This document shows, piece after piece, positions 11,251 to 21,265 of a stretch of DNA of 64,000 nucleotides. The translations under genes and the position numbers were made by a program. Every line of letters starts with the position of its first letter. Within the stretch, counting starts at the first letter, position 1. The stretch spans positions 68,058,992 to 68,122,991 of the forward strand of contig CM042687.1 in assembly GCA_023614405.1 (NCBI GenBank), written 5' to 3'. This stretch comes from Avena insularis (Eukaryota; Streptophyta; Magnoliopsida; Poales; Poaceae). A model generated the notes under the pieces. It was given only the letters and a program-made list of their open reading frames with translations. It searched no databases and had not been told where the DNA came from.

Positions 11251-13166
11251 TGTATGGGTTCGTAGCATGGAAAACAAAAAATTTCTACAGCATGCAAACA
11301 AACAAGCCAAGATCTATCTACTAGATTGTAGCAACGAGTAGATAGAGGAACTCATCCTCGAAGATTCCAAAGCGGTTAATGATAGCAAATTCTCGTGGGT
11401 GATGTAGTCGTACTCTTGCCGATCTCAAGATCATGTAGACGATCCTTCCGGCGCTGTGTTCCGGCAGCGCTTCCGCAGTCGGTCACATGTTCGGTACTCG
11501 ATGAAGACCTTCCTCTCCCTTGTTCCAGCAGGCAGCGGAGGTTGTAGCACTCTCCTCGCGATTCCGGCAGCACGACGACGTGGTACCGGAAGTAGAGGGG
11601 AGATCTCGCAGGGCTTCGCCTTAAGCCGTAGTGAGTATGGTGGAGTATGAGAGAGGCCTTGGCGATCTACGGTTTAGAGGGCACCAAGGGGAGGGCTTGG
11701 TCGGTGTCTAGGGTTTGGGGAAACCCTAACTCGCCAAGTTAGAGGAGGCCCTAGGCGGCGGCGACTTTGGAGGAGGCCGGCGGCTTGGGGCTTGGGTTTT
11801 AGGTGTGTGTGTAGGGGGCAGCCCTACCCCTCCTTATATAGGTGGAGGGTGGCCGGTTGGGAGGAGGGAGTCCTCCTCCAACTCGCCCTCCTTGGCTGGC
11901 GGGTGGAGGGAGTGGGACTTCCTCCCCAAGTAGGTTTCCTACTCTCCCTCCAAAAGCAAACTTGGCGTTTGACTTTTCAAATTGGCGTTTGACTTTCAAA
12001 CTTGGATTTGATTTCTCTCTTTATTTTGCCTAGACAAGTGACCTGGTACATGATGCAACCATTCCATATTGTCATGACACATTCATGTACCCTTCCCCTC
12101 CGGAGTGCCGGACCTTCCAGACCCTTCTAGAACATTCCTGGTGAAAACACCGGAATCATTCCCGAACTCCGAAACAGGACTTTCCTTATATGAATCTTAT
12201 TCTCCGGACCATTCCGGATCTCCACGTGATATCCCGGATCCCATCCGAGACTCCGAACAACATTCAGTCTCTTACTCATCATTCCATAACTACTCAACAA
12301 CATCGAATCCTTAAGTGTGTCTCCCTAAGGTTCGTGAATTATGCGGACATGATCGAGACACTTCTCCGATCAATAGCCAATAGAGGAATCTGGAAATTCA
12401 TATGGCTCCCACATATTTCTAAGATTACTTTGCGATCGAATGAGCCACTTACATACGATACCAATTTCCCTTTGTCTCACGATAGTTTACTTATCTGAGG
12501 TTTTGATCGTCGGTATCTCTGCATACCAAGTTCAACCTCGTTACAGATAAGTACTCTTTTCTCGTTCCCGTGATATGTGATCCCTTGTGAGCCAGTCACA
12601 TGCTTGCAAGCTAATTGGATGACATTCCACCGAGAGGGCCCAGAGTATATCTATCCGTCATATGGATGGACAAATCCCACTCTTGATCCATGTGCCTCAA
12701 CCCATACTTTCCGAACACTCAATGCCACCTTTATAGCCACCTAGTTACGGTGTGGTGTTTGATGTCATCAAAGCATCCTTCCGGTGATGGTGATTAACAT
12801 GATCTCATGGTCGAAGGAATTAGGTTACTATGTATCAGAAAGCTTATAGCAAATGAACTATATTAAATGACTTGATCTTTATGCTATGCTTAATTATAGG
12901 AGTATATCCATCACATCATTCTCCTAATGATATGACCCTGTTGTTAATAACATCTCTATGTTCATGATCAGGAAACCATGATAATATATTAACCAACAAG
13001 CTAGTTTAACAAGAGGCTTTACTAGGGACTCTTTTATGTGTACAAATCACACAAGTATTAATGTTTCCGGTTAATACAATTATAGCATGGTATGTAAACA
13101 TTTATCATAAGTATGAAGATATGATAATAACCACTTTCTTATTGCCTCTTGGGAATATCTCCAACA
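11251..13166 (-). mobile_element. BARE/Angela/WIS-type Ty1-copia solo LTR
   Basis: There is a perfect target duplication gctgc (11246-11250 and 13167-13171). On the minus strand it begins TGTTGGAGATATTCCCAAGA, close to the well-known BARE-1/Angela/WIS LTR start, and ends CGAACCCATACA. Its length of 1,916 bp fits the 1.7-1.9-kb LTRs of that family. There is no internal domain, so it is a solo LTR. It sits in the last exon of the CACTA-borne gene. Confidence 0.92.
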
Positions 13167-13629
13167 GCTGCCAAGCGCCCATCGGTCCAGTTAATGGTGT
13201 AGCGTCTCTCTACTAGCACTCCTTTGCTCTGCATCATGAAGAATATTGTGCCCTTTCGTCTGTCCTCGAGTTGCTTTGTGGCACTCTTAGGTAATTTCTG
13301 AGTCAAAGAAAGAGATTAATGCATAATTAATAAGAGCAATGAACTGAATCATGTGAAAATTGAGAAGACATTGAGAGCAGTTTATCTGCCGCCACTCATA
13401 AAAATAATATGGTGCGACCTTGAGATGACACATGTGTAGGATACGACCTGACAAGGAGCTCGCGCTGGTGCCTGTGCTGGGGCTAGGGCTGGTGTAGTAG
13501 CTGGTGTTGGTGCAGGAATAGGGACTGGTGCAGGAGATGGTGCCGCTGCCTGTGCTGGGGATGGTGCTGGTGCAGAAGTTGGTGCCGATGCAGTTAATTG
13601 AAGAGGGGATGGTGCAAGAGTCAGAACCG

Positions 13630-14275
13630 GTGCCGGCGCCGGCGCCTGCAGCTTGATGCTAGATTTCTTTTGACGGGTAGGTAAGCTGACTGCAGGGATG
13701 GTATATGCATGTGAGATGTGTGCAAGCAAAATGGCTCTTATACTCCAACAATTACTCACAAGATAGCGATCAGAGGATGTGATGAGTATATAGACAAATT
13801 AAGTTACTACTATCTCCAATCTTTCTCCTTCGGTCAATAGGTGTCAGAGCAGGAACTAGGTCCTATGCGGGTGTTGGTGCTGGTGCCGGTGCCAGCAGCT
13901 TGATGCTGGTTACCTTCTGGAGGGGAGGTAAGGGGACTGCAAGAGTGGTCAGAGAGGCATATGAGATGTGTACAAGCAAAATGGGTTCTTACACTCCTAG
14001 ATTGTGATCAGAGTATACAAGAAAATTAAGTTACTACCTCTATTCTTTCTCCTACTTAGGTCAACAGGTGCCATTGCAGGAACTGGGGCCAGTGTCGGTG
14101 CCAGCAGGCACCCTTCTGGAAGCGGACTGCACAAGTGGTAAGAGTCATATGATTAGAATACAATGATGCAAAACAGTTAGTTGCAAGAAATTCATCAGAG
14201 GTTGTGATGAGTACAGAAGAAAATTAATTAGTACTACCTCTGTTCTTGGCCCTTTGGTCTACAGGTGTACGATGG
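13630..14275 (-). repeat. Triplicated exon plus intron in the CACTA gene
   Basis: Three consecutive units contain an exon encoding a Pro/Ala-rich segment (SIKLQAPAPAP in the copy near 13640, SIKLLAPAPAPTPA near 13880, LLAPTLAPVPAMAP near 14080) and a downstream intron with a common TTAAGTTACTAC-like word. Period is roughly 170-230 bp. The copy nearest 13600 has expanded further into a long APAPSPA run. Copy 2 carries a stop (TAG) soon after its PTPA. Confidence 0.65.
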
Positions 14276-15996
14276 CTTGCAAGTATCTGCCTAGGCTTGC
14301 TAAAATCGAGTGCTACCTCGTCCCCCTGCTTCAGGCCATTCTCACGGATATACTTGGACCAACCCCGGCCACCCAAATAGGTGGTGGCCATCGTCAGTGA
14401 GACAACTACATCATATAGTTGTCGCAAGCCTTTTGGGTCCTCGGTACAGAGTTAGAAACTTGTCGTTTTCGAACATCTTGTTTATAATGGGGCGAGCGAC
14501 ACAAGGGACATCCTTCATGAGAAAATTGATAGACAAGTAAGACGACAACAAGAAAAGTGAGATATAAGATATTATATCAAGTCATTCTAAACCGCCTGGA
14601 ATCCATACCTGATACCATGGGTGCCCTTCACGAAGGGTGTCCATGCACCATTTTTCTTCCATATGCCTTTGCAAGGGCATACAGAGCCCCCTTTCAATCC
14701 ACAAGCTTGACAAGAGAAAGGTAGAAGAACGGGCTGAGTGGCTGGTGCGTGATACTGAATAAAATTAAGTGGAAAGGATAAATTATGTAAATATCATATA
14801 AATATAATAATATCAGAAAAAATCATTGCCTAAAAAGCAAACAACATTGATGTTTGTGAACTTCTGATGATCGTAAAGATAAGTATAGCTGATAACAATA
14901 GCACGGAAAATCATAACATGTGAAATTGTGGATTTACAAATTATACCCACTTCTTAGAGAGGTTAGTGCCAACCTGGGTACTGTGTTTGCGCTTCCTCGT
15001 CATATAGACAATGTCCGTTTTTGGTGGGGGCATGAGAAATCTACTAGCCTCTACATCAGCCTCGGCCTCTGCAGCAGCACCTTCAGTCTGAGTAAATAGC
15101 AATAGAGCTCAATAGTTTAATGCAGTACATAGTAGTCATATATATATATGACTGTGTATGAGACAGTCAGACAGATCCAGATTTGGAATCACATAAACAC
15201 AATGCCTGACTTAATAAAATCACACATGTTTCTATACATCTGATAAGTGTGCATGACACCAAGCGGATAATAATTAAATCAGACCACACCATGGTAACTG
15301 GATTAAGAAAAAACCTTCACTTTAAGCTGGACCCTCCTAGCTGGGTAGTGGCCTTGTGCTTGGTTGGTGAGTAGTGGTACTAGCCGGATCCTCCGGCATG
15401 TGGGGGTATCATGATGTTTGCCGCACCTGGAGCACCGCAAGTTCGCAGGTATGTACCACTGTGCTATAAGAAATAAAGAACAAGATGGTGTCATAGAGGC
15501 TTCCATAGAAACAGGATGCACACAGAGACAACTTTGAGCACAGGGATACATCCAGGTTGCAGACAACCACTTTCAGCATGGGAAAGAATGGAAGAACACA
15601 ATGAATATGCTGCTCTATTACCTTTTTAGGCAACTTTTAAGGGAACTGATGGGACCATCATTGTCCGTAGTGGCCGTGCGAGCCACTGTCCCATATTTCT
15701 CCATACAGAATCTGACGCAAAATCCATTGCACATTAGTAGAAATTAAAGGTTACAAAGTGAAGAACACCGACTTGGAGCCCGACCATGCCTCGATCCTGA
15801 ATCCAAAGGAAATCAGTCACCCTTGCTCCCCACCCCACCTCCACCCCCACCCCAATGGCCCAATTGATTAGAGCAGAGGAGGGAAATACTCTGATTAGGT
15901 GAACAGATCCCGATTAGGTGACACTTGCTTTCCTTGCGTGATGATGGGAGGTAGGGATTGGAAGTTGCTTGTAGGAAGAGAGGATGGGCAGCCGGA

Positions 15997-16027
15997 ATAG
16001 TAGTAGTAGCAGTACTACTAGTAGTAG
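15997..16027. repeat. Imperfect AGT/ACT trinucleotide repeat
   Basis: The run is ATAGTAGTAGTAG, then CAGTACTACTAG, then TAGTAG. It lies between the TATA-like box and the first recognised exon of the minus-strand gene, so it would fall in its 5' untranslated region. Confidence 0.7.
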
Positions 16028-16044
16028 GGGCAGAAGTACTACAA

Positions 16045-16053
16045 TTTTTTATA
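16045..16053 (-). promoter_or_regulatory. TATA-like box for the CACTA-borne gene
   Basis: On the minus strand the sequence reads TATAAAAAA. It lies about 310 bp upstream of the first recognised exon and is followed by a pyrimidine-rich stretch. This is a composition-based guess, and no transcription start can be verified. Confidence 0.35.
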
Positions 16054-16737
16054 CAGTGTCACGCAGCGACAGGAAGAGATTTCCGGGTTTTTTGCAAAAA
16101 CTTCAACACGTCGTGGCGTGGGATAATAAATTGTGCGGGACCCACATACAACCTCCTTTTTCCCTTGTTGTACTGTGTTCCTCTCCTAGGACTAAGAAAA
16201 TCGCCTCGTGTTCCTCTCCCAGGACCGAGAAAATCACCTAGTATCGAATCAAACAGAATCGGCTCATGGAGAATTTTTTTAACAGAAGAGATAATATATT
16301 AATATCAGAAACAAAGTACATTATAGATCAGACAACATATAATATGAAGATCAGCATTTGTGGGAGGGGAAGGACTGGCAGAGGAAAAGGAAATATTTGT
16401 TCCAGCATAGGGCACCAGCTCGATGCCTTGAAAGCCGCATGGGAAGCCTCAAAACAAGGAAATATACACAGACACACATATAATATACTACTCAGTTAAT
16501 GTACGGAATAGTTTCCAGTTATAGATCTGCTAACAAAGGCCTAAAAATCTTAAGGAAGCTCTATATTACACTACTACGACAGTAGCGAACCAATCATGGG
16601 ATAGCTCTACATATATTTAGAGAAATCTTAGGTGCACCCCAAGAGTTTTGCAGCTGGGCTAGTGGTCATGAGACTTCACATACGACACCAAAAGTACACC
16701 CCTTATTATGATCAGCAGCCCTGCATCGACTCCATCT

Positions 16738-17060
16738 AGAAGCAGAACAGGTCATTGTCATTACCATCAATGTCATCATCGGTTGTCCGCTTCTACGATT
16801 AGTATATTAACAAATACATTTAAAGAGAAACATCAAAGACACATAACCTGAAAATTTGCAGTTCTATAGATATAGTACCTTGTCATCTGGCATAGCATAA
16901 GTACCTGAAATGAAACCCGTTTCATGCAACTTGCGCCTCTCCTCCCCCTTTTACAAGTTGATCTAGATACTCAGGATCTGCCTCTATCAGCTGATCTAGA
17001 TGATCAACATCTGCTTCCCCTACTTGATCTGGATGATAAAGATGTTCTTCCCCGGTTCAT
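16738..17060 (-). pseudogene. Exons of an acidic-repeat protein (3' end only)
   Basis: Read on the minus strand, about 17045-16925 encodes a run of Asp-rich imperfect repeats: HLYHPDQVGEADVDHLDQ, then LIEADPEYLDQLV. A short segment TYAMPDDK (near 16880) follows, flanked by CAG and GT splice-like signals. A last exon ends in DDIDGNDNDLFCF and a stop at 16738. No upstream part could be recognised between 17100 and 17660. It may be the C-terminus of a second CACTA protein or a captured gene fragment. Its family is not recognised. Confidence 0.4.
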
Positions 17061-18989
17061 ATGATTGACCATGAAATAACCATCTAACATATGTGCTTAG
17101 CATTCCAAACATAAAAATATGGTCTTTCACTATACTGAATGGCAGCAGCCTCTGATTCACACACAAGCGGCAGGGGCAATGTACTTCTGAGTTTTCACAA
17201 TGAGCTCTAACAAACTCAATAAATCATACAACACCCATGATATGTTTAGGGCTGCCTAATGGAGCAACCTGCCTCCCAAATATATCCATCTATTCAATTA
17301 TGACATACAAGATTGGTTCTTAATTAGTAAAAGAAAAGCAGGAAACAAATAGATGGAGTACATAAACTATATATGCCCATGCATTTCAGCAAACATATTG
17401 ACAACAATAATGGGCGAAGGTACTTAAGAACATAGATCAAGCCTAGAATCAACTATGACCATGTAGACTAAGGACAAATTAAATTACGTATTCGAGGAGG
17501 CAGATCTGGTGAAATGGAAATAAATTGCCAACCAGATCAAGCTAGAGATAGAAGGACTACCATGGGATCCACGTGACCACCGGTGCATCTCAAGAACACC
17601 GACGGGTAGGAAAAGCTTATTTGTACGCACGGTGGTGAGATGAGGAGCGGCGGTGACTATAGATCAAAATTGACCAATTTTGGCTAAACCGAGATGAACT
17701 AGTTAAAGTGGCGAAATCAGGACGCAAACCTGAAAATTCATGAAACTCGTGAATTGACCGTTAAATCAGTAATTTGTGTGAAATTATGGAAGGTGGCATT
17801 TTGGGCCATATATTATCTCATCTTAACACTTTGAATATTGATCATTGGATCAAGACTCGTGAATCCCAACATTGCTAGCCGTCGGATCTTCTTTTCCATT
17901 TTATTAGCATCTAATGCTAGAAGATACTATTGATAGTCTTTAGCAAAAAAACACTATGCATAAACCTCAAAACACACTTCTCCATCGTTCTAGAGTCTTC
18001 TCCATCATTTCTCTAGACCATGTTACCAAAATTGACATTTTTTTAGTAAACTGCAATATTGTCAATTTATCGCAAAAATCTAGCCAGTAAGATTGATATG
18101 GTTTATTCATTAAACAGGGTACTTTTTGTGAAAATTGGCACGATTTCATACTGAGCCATAATGTTTGAAGTTTCTAGACAACCAAAAACAATGTTGTCAC
18201 TTGGAAAAATAAAATTGGATTTTTCCTTTGTAAGAAAAGCATGATTAGCCAAGATGCATCCAATGTACAAAGTATAAGACATGGACATGATACCAGCAAC
18301 TATGGTTGTGCAGGTCAAAAAAAGCCACTATGGCTATGACCTTGGTCATCTTGTTTGAAAGGCGGAAAATGTCTATCAACTCATTAAATGCTCGAAAGCG
18401 TACAAGAGTCTGGGTCTATCTGACGGGGACAGCATCCCCCAAGTGGGAGTGGCAGTAGCGTACCTTAGAAGCTTCAGCTTGAAAATTTCGAGAGAGCGCC
18501 AAAATATCCCTCCCATCCATTCAAACTTCCAGCTTCAAACATACTTCACCTTTTTTAGAATGAAAATTCCTCTTCTATCCCTCCTTCGGAAACAAAAACC
18601 CAAGGAGCAATGCAATAATAGAGGGATATAGGTGGTAATTTTTCGTTATCCCACGTGCATCACCCCATCGACCTGGTTCCCTACCCTTCTTCAATAAGTG
18701 TATTTACCTGCCCACCCCCTCTGGCCTTACACTGACTTGGTGGACCTACAATGCAAGTGACCCGCTTGTGAGTGAACAGAATTACGGGAAGTAGAGATTC
18801 CCATCGTTTGCAGTTCAAAATTTGAATATTTTTTTCTAAACCGAGATAAACTCGTTAAACTCGGTGAAACAGGCTCATGAACTTGAAAATTTTAAGAAAC
18901 TTGGGCATTATTCGTCAAATAATTCATACTTTATGATAAAATTGGCGCGGTGAGACTTTGAACCATATATAGTCTTTGAACCGTAAAAT
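17061..18989. other. AT-rich non-coding stretch with a dispersed direct repeat
   Basis: No gene is seen. Two diverged copies of a block starting CTAAACCGAGAT lie at about 17683-17830 and 18836-18975, sharing also GAAACTYG, TCAAATAATTCAT-like and TTTGRACCATATAT-like words. The second copy runs straight into the tandem array that follows. The GC-richer stretch around 18640-18790 (CCCACGTGCATCACC) is unassigned. Confidence 0.5.
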
Positions 18990-19990
18990 TGGTGCGGTGA
19001 TAAAATTAGTTACGCCATTGTATTCCATGAATATAACCATAAATTTTGAACATTATTGAAAGTTCCCGAAACACTAAACTCCTGAACACTATAACCATAA
19101 ACACTAATAAGCCCCTATACCCTGACCAAGCAGGTATCATGCACTTGTATATCAAATTTGAGATACTTTCATTAAATTGGGCAACACCATTCTATTCGAC
19201 GAATATATGCATAAAGCTTGAACATTATTGAAAATTCCTGAAACCCTAAACAACCCCTAAAACCTAAACCCTCAGCCCCTAGATACTAAAACCCTAAACC
19301 CTAAACCCCTCAACCCATAATTAAACCATAACCTAGTAGGTATCATACACTTATAGATCAAAATCTTAGATACTTTCATTAAATTGCAGTAACGCCATTC
19401 TGTTCCACAAATATAAGCATAAAGCTTGAACATTGTTGAAAATTCCCTAAACCCCTAAACAAAACTGACCAAGAAGGTATATCATCCACTTATAGATCAA
19501 CATTTGAGATATATTTTCATTAAATTACGCTAACAACATTCCATTCCACGAATCTAAGCATAAAGCTTGAACATTAATAAAAATTCCCTAAAACCTAAAC
19601 CTTAAACCCCTAAATGACCATGACCAAGCAGGTATATCATCTACTTTTATGTCAAAATTTGAGATATACTTTCATTAAATTATGCTAAAGCCATTACATT
19701 CCACGAATCTAAGCATACAGCTTGACCATTATTCAAAAAGCCCTAAAACCTAAAACTTAAACCCCTAAACCTTAAACCCTTCGACCCAAACATACTTCCA
19801 TTATAGCTCCAAACAGGCATCACACAGTTATATATCAAAATTTGATATACTTCCATTAAATTGTGCTAACGCCTTTCTATTTCACGAATATAGGCATATA
19901 GCTCGAACATTATCGAAATTCACTAAACCCTAAGCCTCCTAAAACCTAAACCCTAAGCCTTATCCCGCTAAACCCTAAAACCTCAGCACC
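18990..19990. repeat. Degenerate tandem array with telomere-like CCCTAAA spacers
   Basis: Six units share the core TCATTAAATT, then GCTAACGCCATTCTATTCCA, CGAATATAAGCATAAAGC and TTGAACATTATTGAAAATTC. The core word recurs near 19016, 19189, 19396, 19538, 19693 and 19873 (spacing 142-207). Between cores lie variable runs of CCCTAAA and ACCCTAAAAC, for example at 19245-19320, 19590-19612, 19740-19790 and 19920-19985. The C-rich telomere-like strand is always the plus strand. Confidence 0.8.
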
Positions 19991-20022
19991 TAATGATGAG
20001 GGTTCGACTCGTCAATGCCCAT

Positions 20023-21265
20023 TGTTATGGACTTGGGTTTTGGAGAATATCGGGATGCTAGAAGTCGCGAGACGGTTAATAGGCAAGCAACACTAGGACA
20101 CGAGGTTTACCTAGGTTCAGGCCCCCGAAGGGAAAACCCTACTCCTGCTTGTCTATTCTTGATTACGGTGGAACCGAAGGTTACAGGGATGCGCAGATGC
20201 GATCTGGCATGAGGTGTGTGTATGAGGTGAGTTGATCCTTCTCGCCGTACCCTCCTGGCCTTTATATAGATAGGCCAGGTCCCGGGGATAGGTCGAGTCG
20301 GTTACAAATTAGGGTTGAACCCTTTGAAATTCTATCTACATCTAGACATGTCCACCAAGGAGTCGAACTCGCCATGGGCTTGGGCCACCCGAAATCTTCC
20401 TGGGCTTTAGGTCTTCACATGGCCTTCCTTGGGCTGGACCGGGTATACCAACGTTATGCACCCGTAGGGTATATCCATGTCAGTATCCCCTAAGTATTTA
20501 GTAGAATTGTAGATTTGACTAGAGACTCTACAATCTTTCGGGTGCTTCTCAGATGAACCTATATTTACAAATAAACATATTAATTCATAGGGACTGCTGA
20601 TACGTGTGCCTGACTCACCCGACGGATTTGGGCTAGTTAACTGTCATAAGACAAAAAAACACAATCTTCATCAAACTCGAGTCCCTAGACTCGAATCTGG
20701 AACAAATGCTGGTGTAATTCGAATCAGACCATTGAGGTCTTATAGGAGTCGAATCCTAGTGTTTTTCAAGTGATGTACCCAACGCGTCCGTCAGGATTTT
20801 CATCGTGCATGTTGACATGGAAATTTACTGGCAGAGCGCAGTCTGGTGCGTTACCAGGCCATCGGATGATATTTGTAGGGCTTATCTTTGCGTCGCAGAG
20901 GTGTTTTGGGTGAACAAGGAAACTGCTTCTCACTTAGCGTTAATTTGGGCAAAGTTGCCAAAAGATTTTTGTCGTATTTGATCTGAAGGATCTCGCTTGA
21001 ATAGTTCATAGGGTGCGCGACCAATGGTCCCTATGGAAGTAGCCCCCGAGTGTCTGTTCGAGTCGTAGACTCGAGCAGAGACTTTAGTTCAGTCATTCGT
21101 GCTTGCTTCCATTACCTGTTCGAAGGACGCATTTTTTTGAATGCACGACCAACGCTACCTATGGGAGTAGCCCCCGAGTCTGTAGTAGAGTCGTGGACTC
21201 AAAGTAGGACTCGGAGATCTTTTCCAGGTGCTTTTACCTTTGTAATTTCTGTGCGACCAGCGCTC
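20023..21265 (+). mobile_element. Left arm of a plus-strand gypsy-like element (split)
   Basis: It begins TGTTATGGACTTGGG. An LTR end may lie near 20482 (CCATGTCA), which is uncertain. At 21016 and 21145 there are tandem copies of a unit with the words GCGACCAAYG and GGAGTAGCCCCCGAGT. A third copy starts at 21253 and is cut at 21265. It resumes at 55687, so the 34.4-kb block between is an insertion. The element's coding part is in the right arm. Confidence 0.6.

Larger units (their letters stand above)
11125..15735 (-). pseudogene. CACTA-borne spliced gene with CX2CX3HX4C, CxxC and B3-like motifs (broken)
   Basis: Exons are supported by splice signals. Exon 15735 to about 15627 contains MEKYGTVARTATTDNDGPIS. 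Exon 15458-15315 contains RCSRCGKHHDTPTCRR, a CX2CX3HX4C knuckle. Exon 15087-14974 is acidic, then basic (MTRKRKHSTQ). Exon 14754-14609 contains CQACGLKGGSVCPCKG. Exon about 14508-14238 contains GWSKYIRENGLKQGDEVALD, which resembles the C-terminal half of a plant B3 DNA-binding domain; it appears to have a one-base frameshift near 14440. Then come three Pro/Ala-rich exon copies. The last exon is 13285-13172 continuing at 11250 and ending at TAG 11127-11125. A solo LTR lies inside this last exon, and the frame is continuous across it when one target-duplication copy is counted. A further in-frame TAG lies at 11223-11221. The likely role is an element-encoded DNA-binding accessory protein, which is inferred. 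Confidence 0.6.
7479..17060. mobile_element. CACTA (En/Spm-type) DNA transposon, left end and interior
   Basis: The left terminus is CACTACAAGAAAT, the canonical plant CACTA terminal motif. It is followed by long subterminal tandem arrays with GGGTCCCACATGTC-like words, as is usual in this superfamily, then a repeat-rich non-coding stretch and a multi-exon minus-strand gene transcribed toward the left terminus. No copy of the reverse terminus (CTTGTAGTG) was found further right, and no DDE transposase (TNP2-like) sequence was seen. The copy is therefore truncated or strongly rearranged, and the right limit given is only where coding exons stop. Confidence 0.65.

Noticed and set aside
18990..19990. 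A true chromosome end
   Set aside because: CCCTAAA runs are short, degenerate and separated by AT-rich cores, with transposons on both sides.
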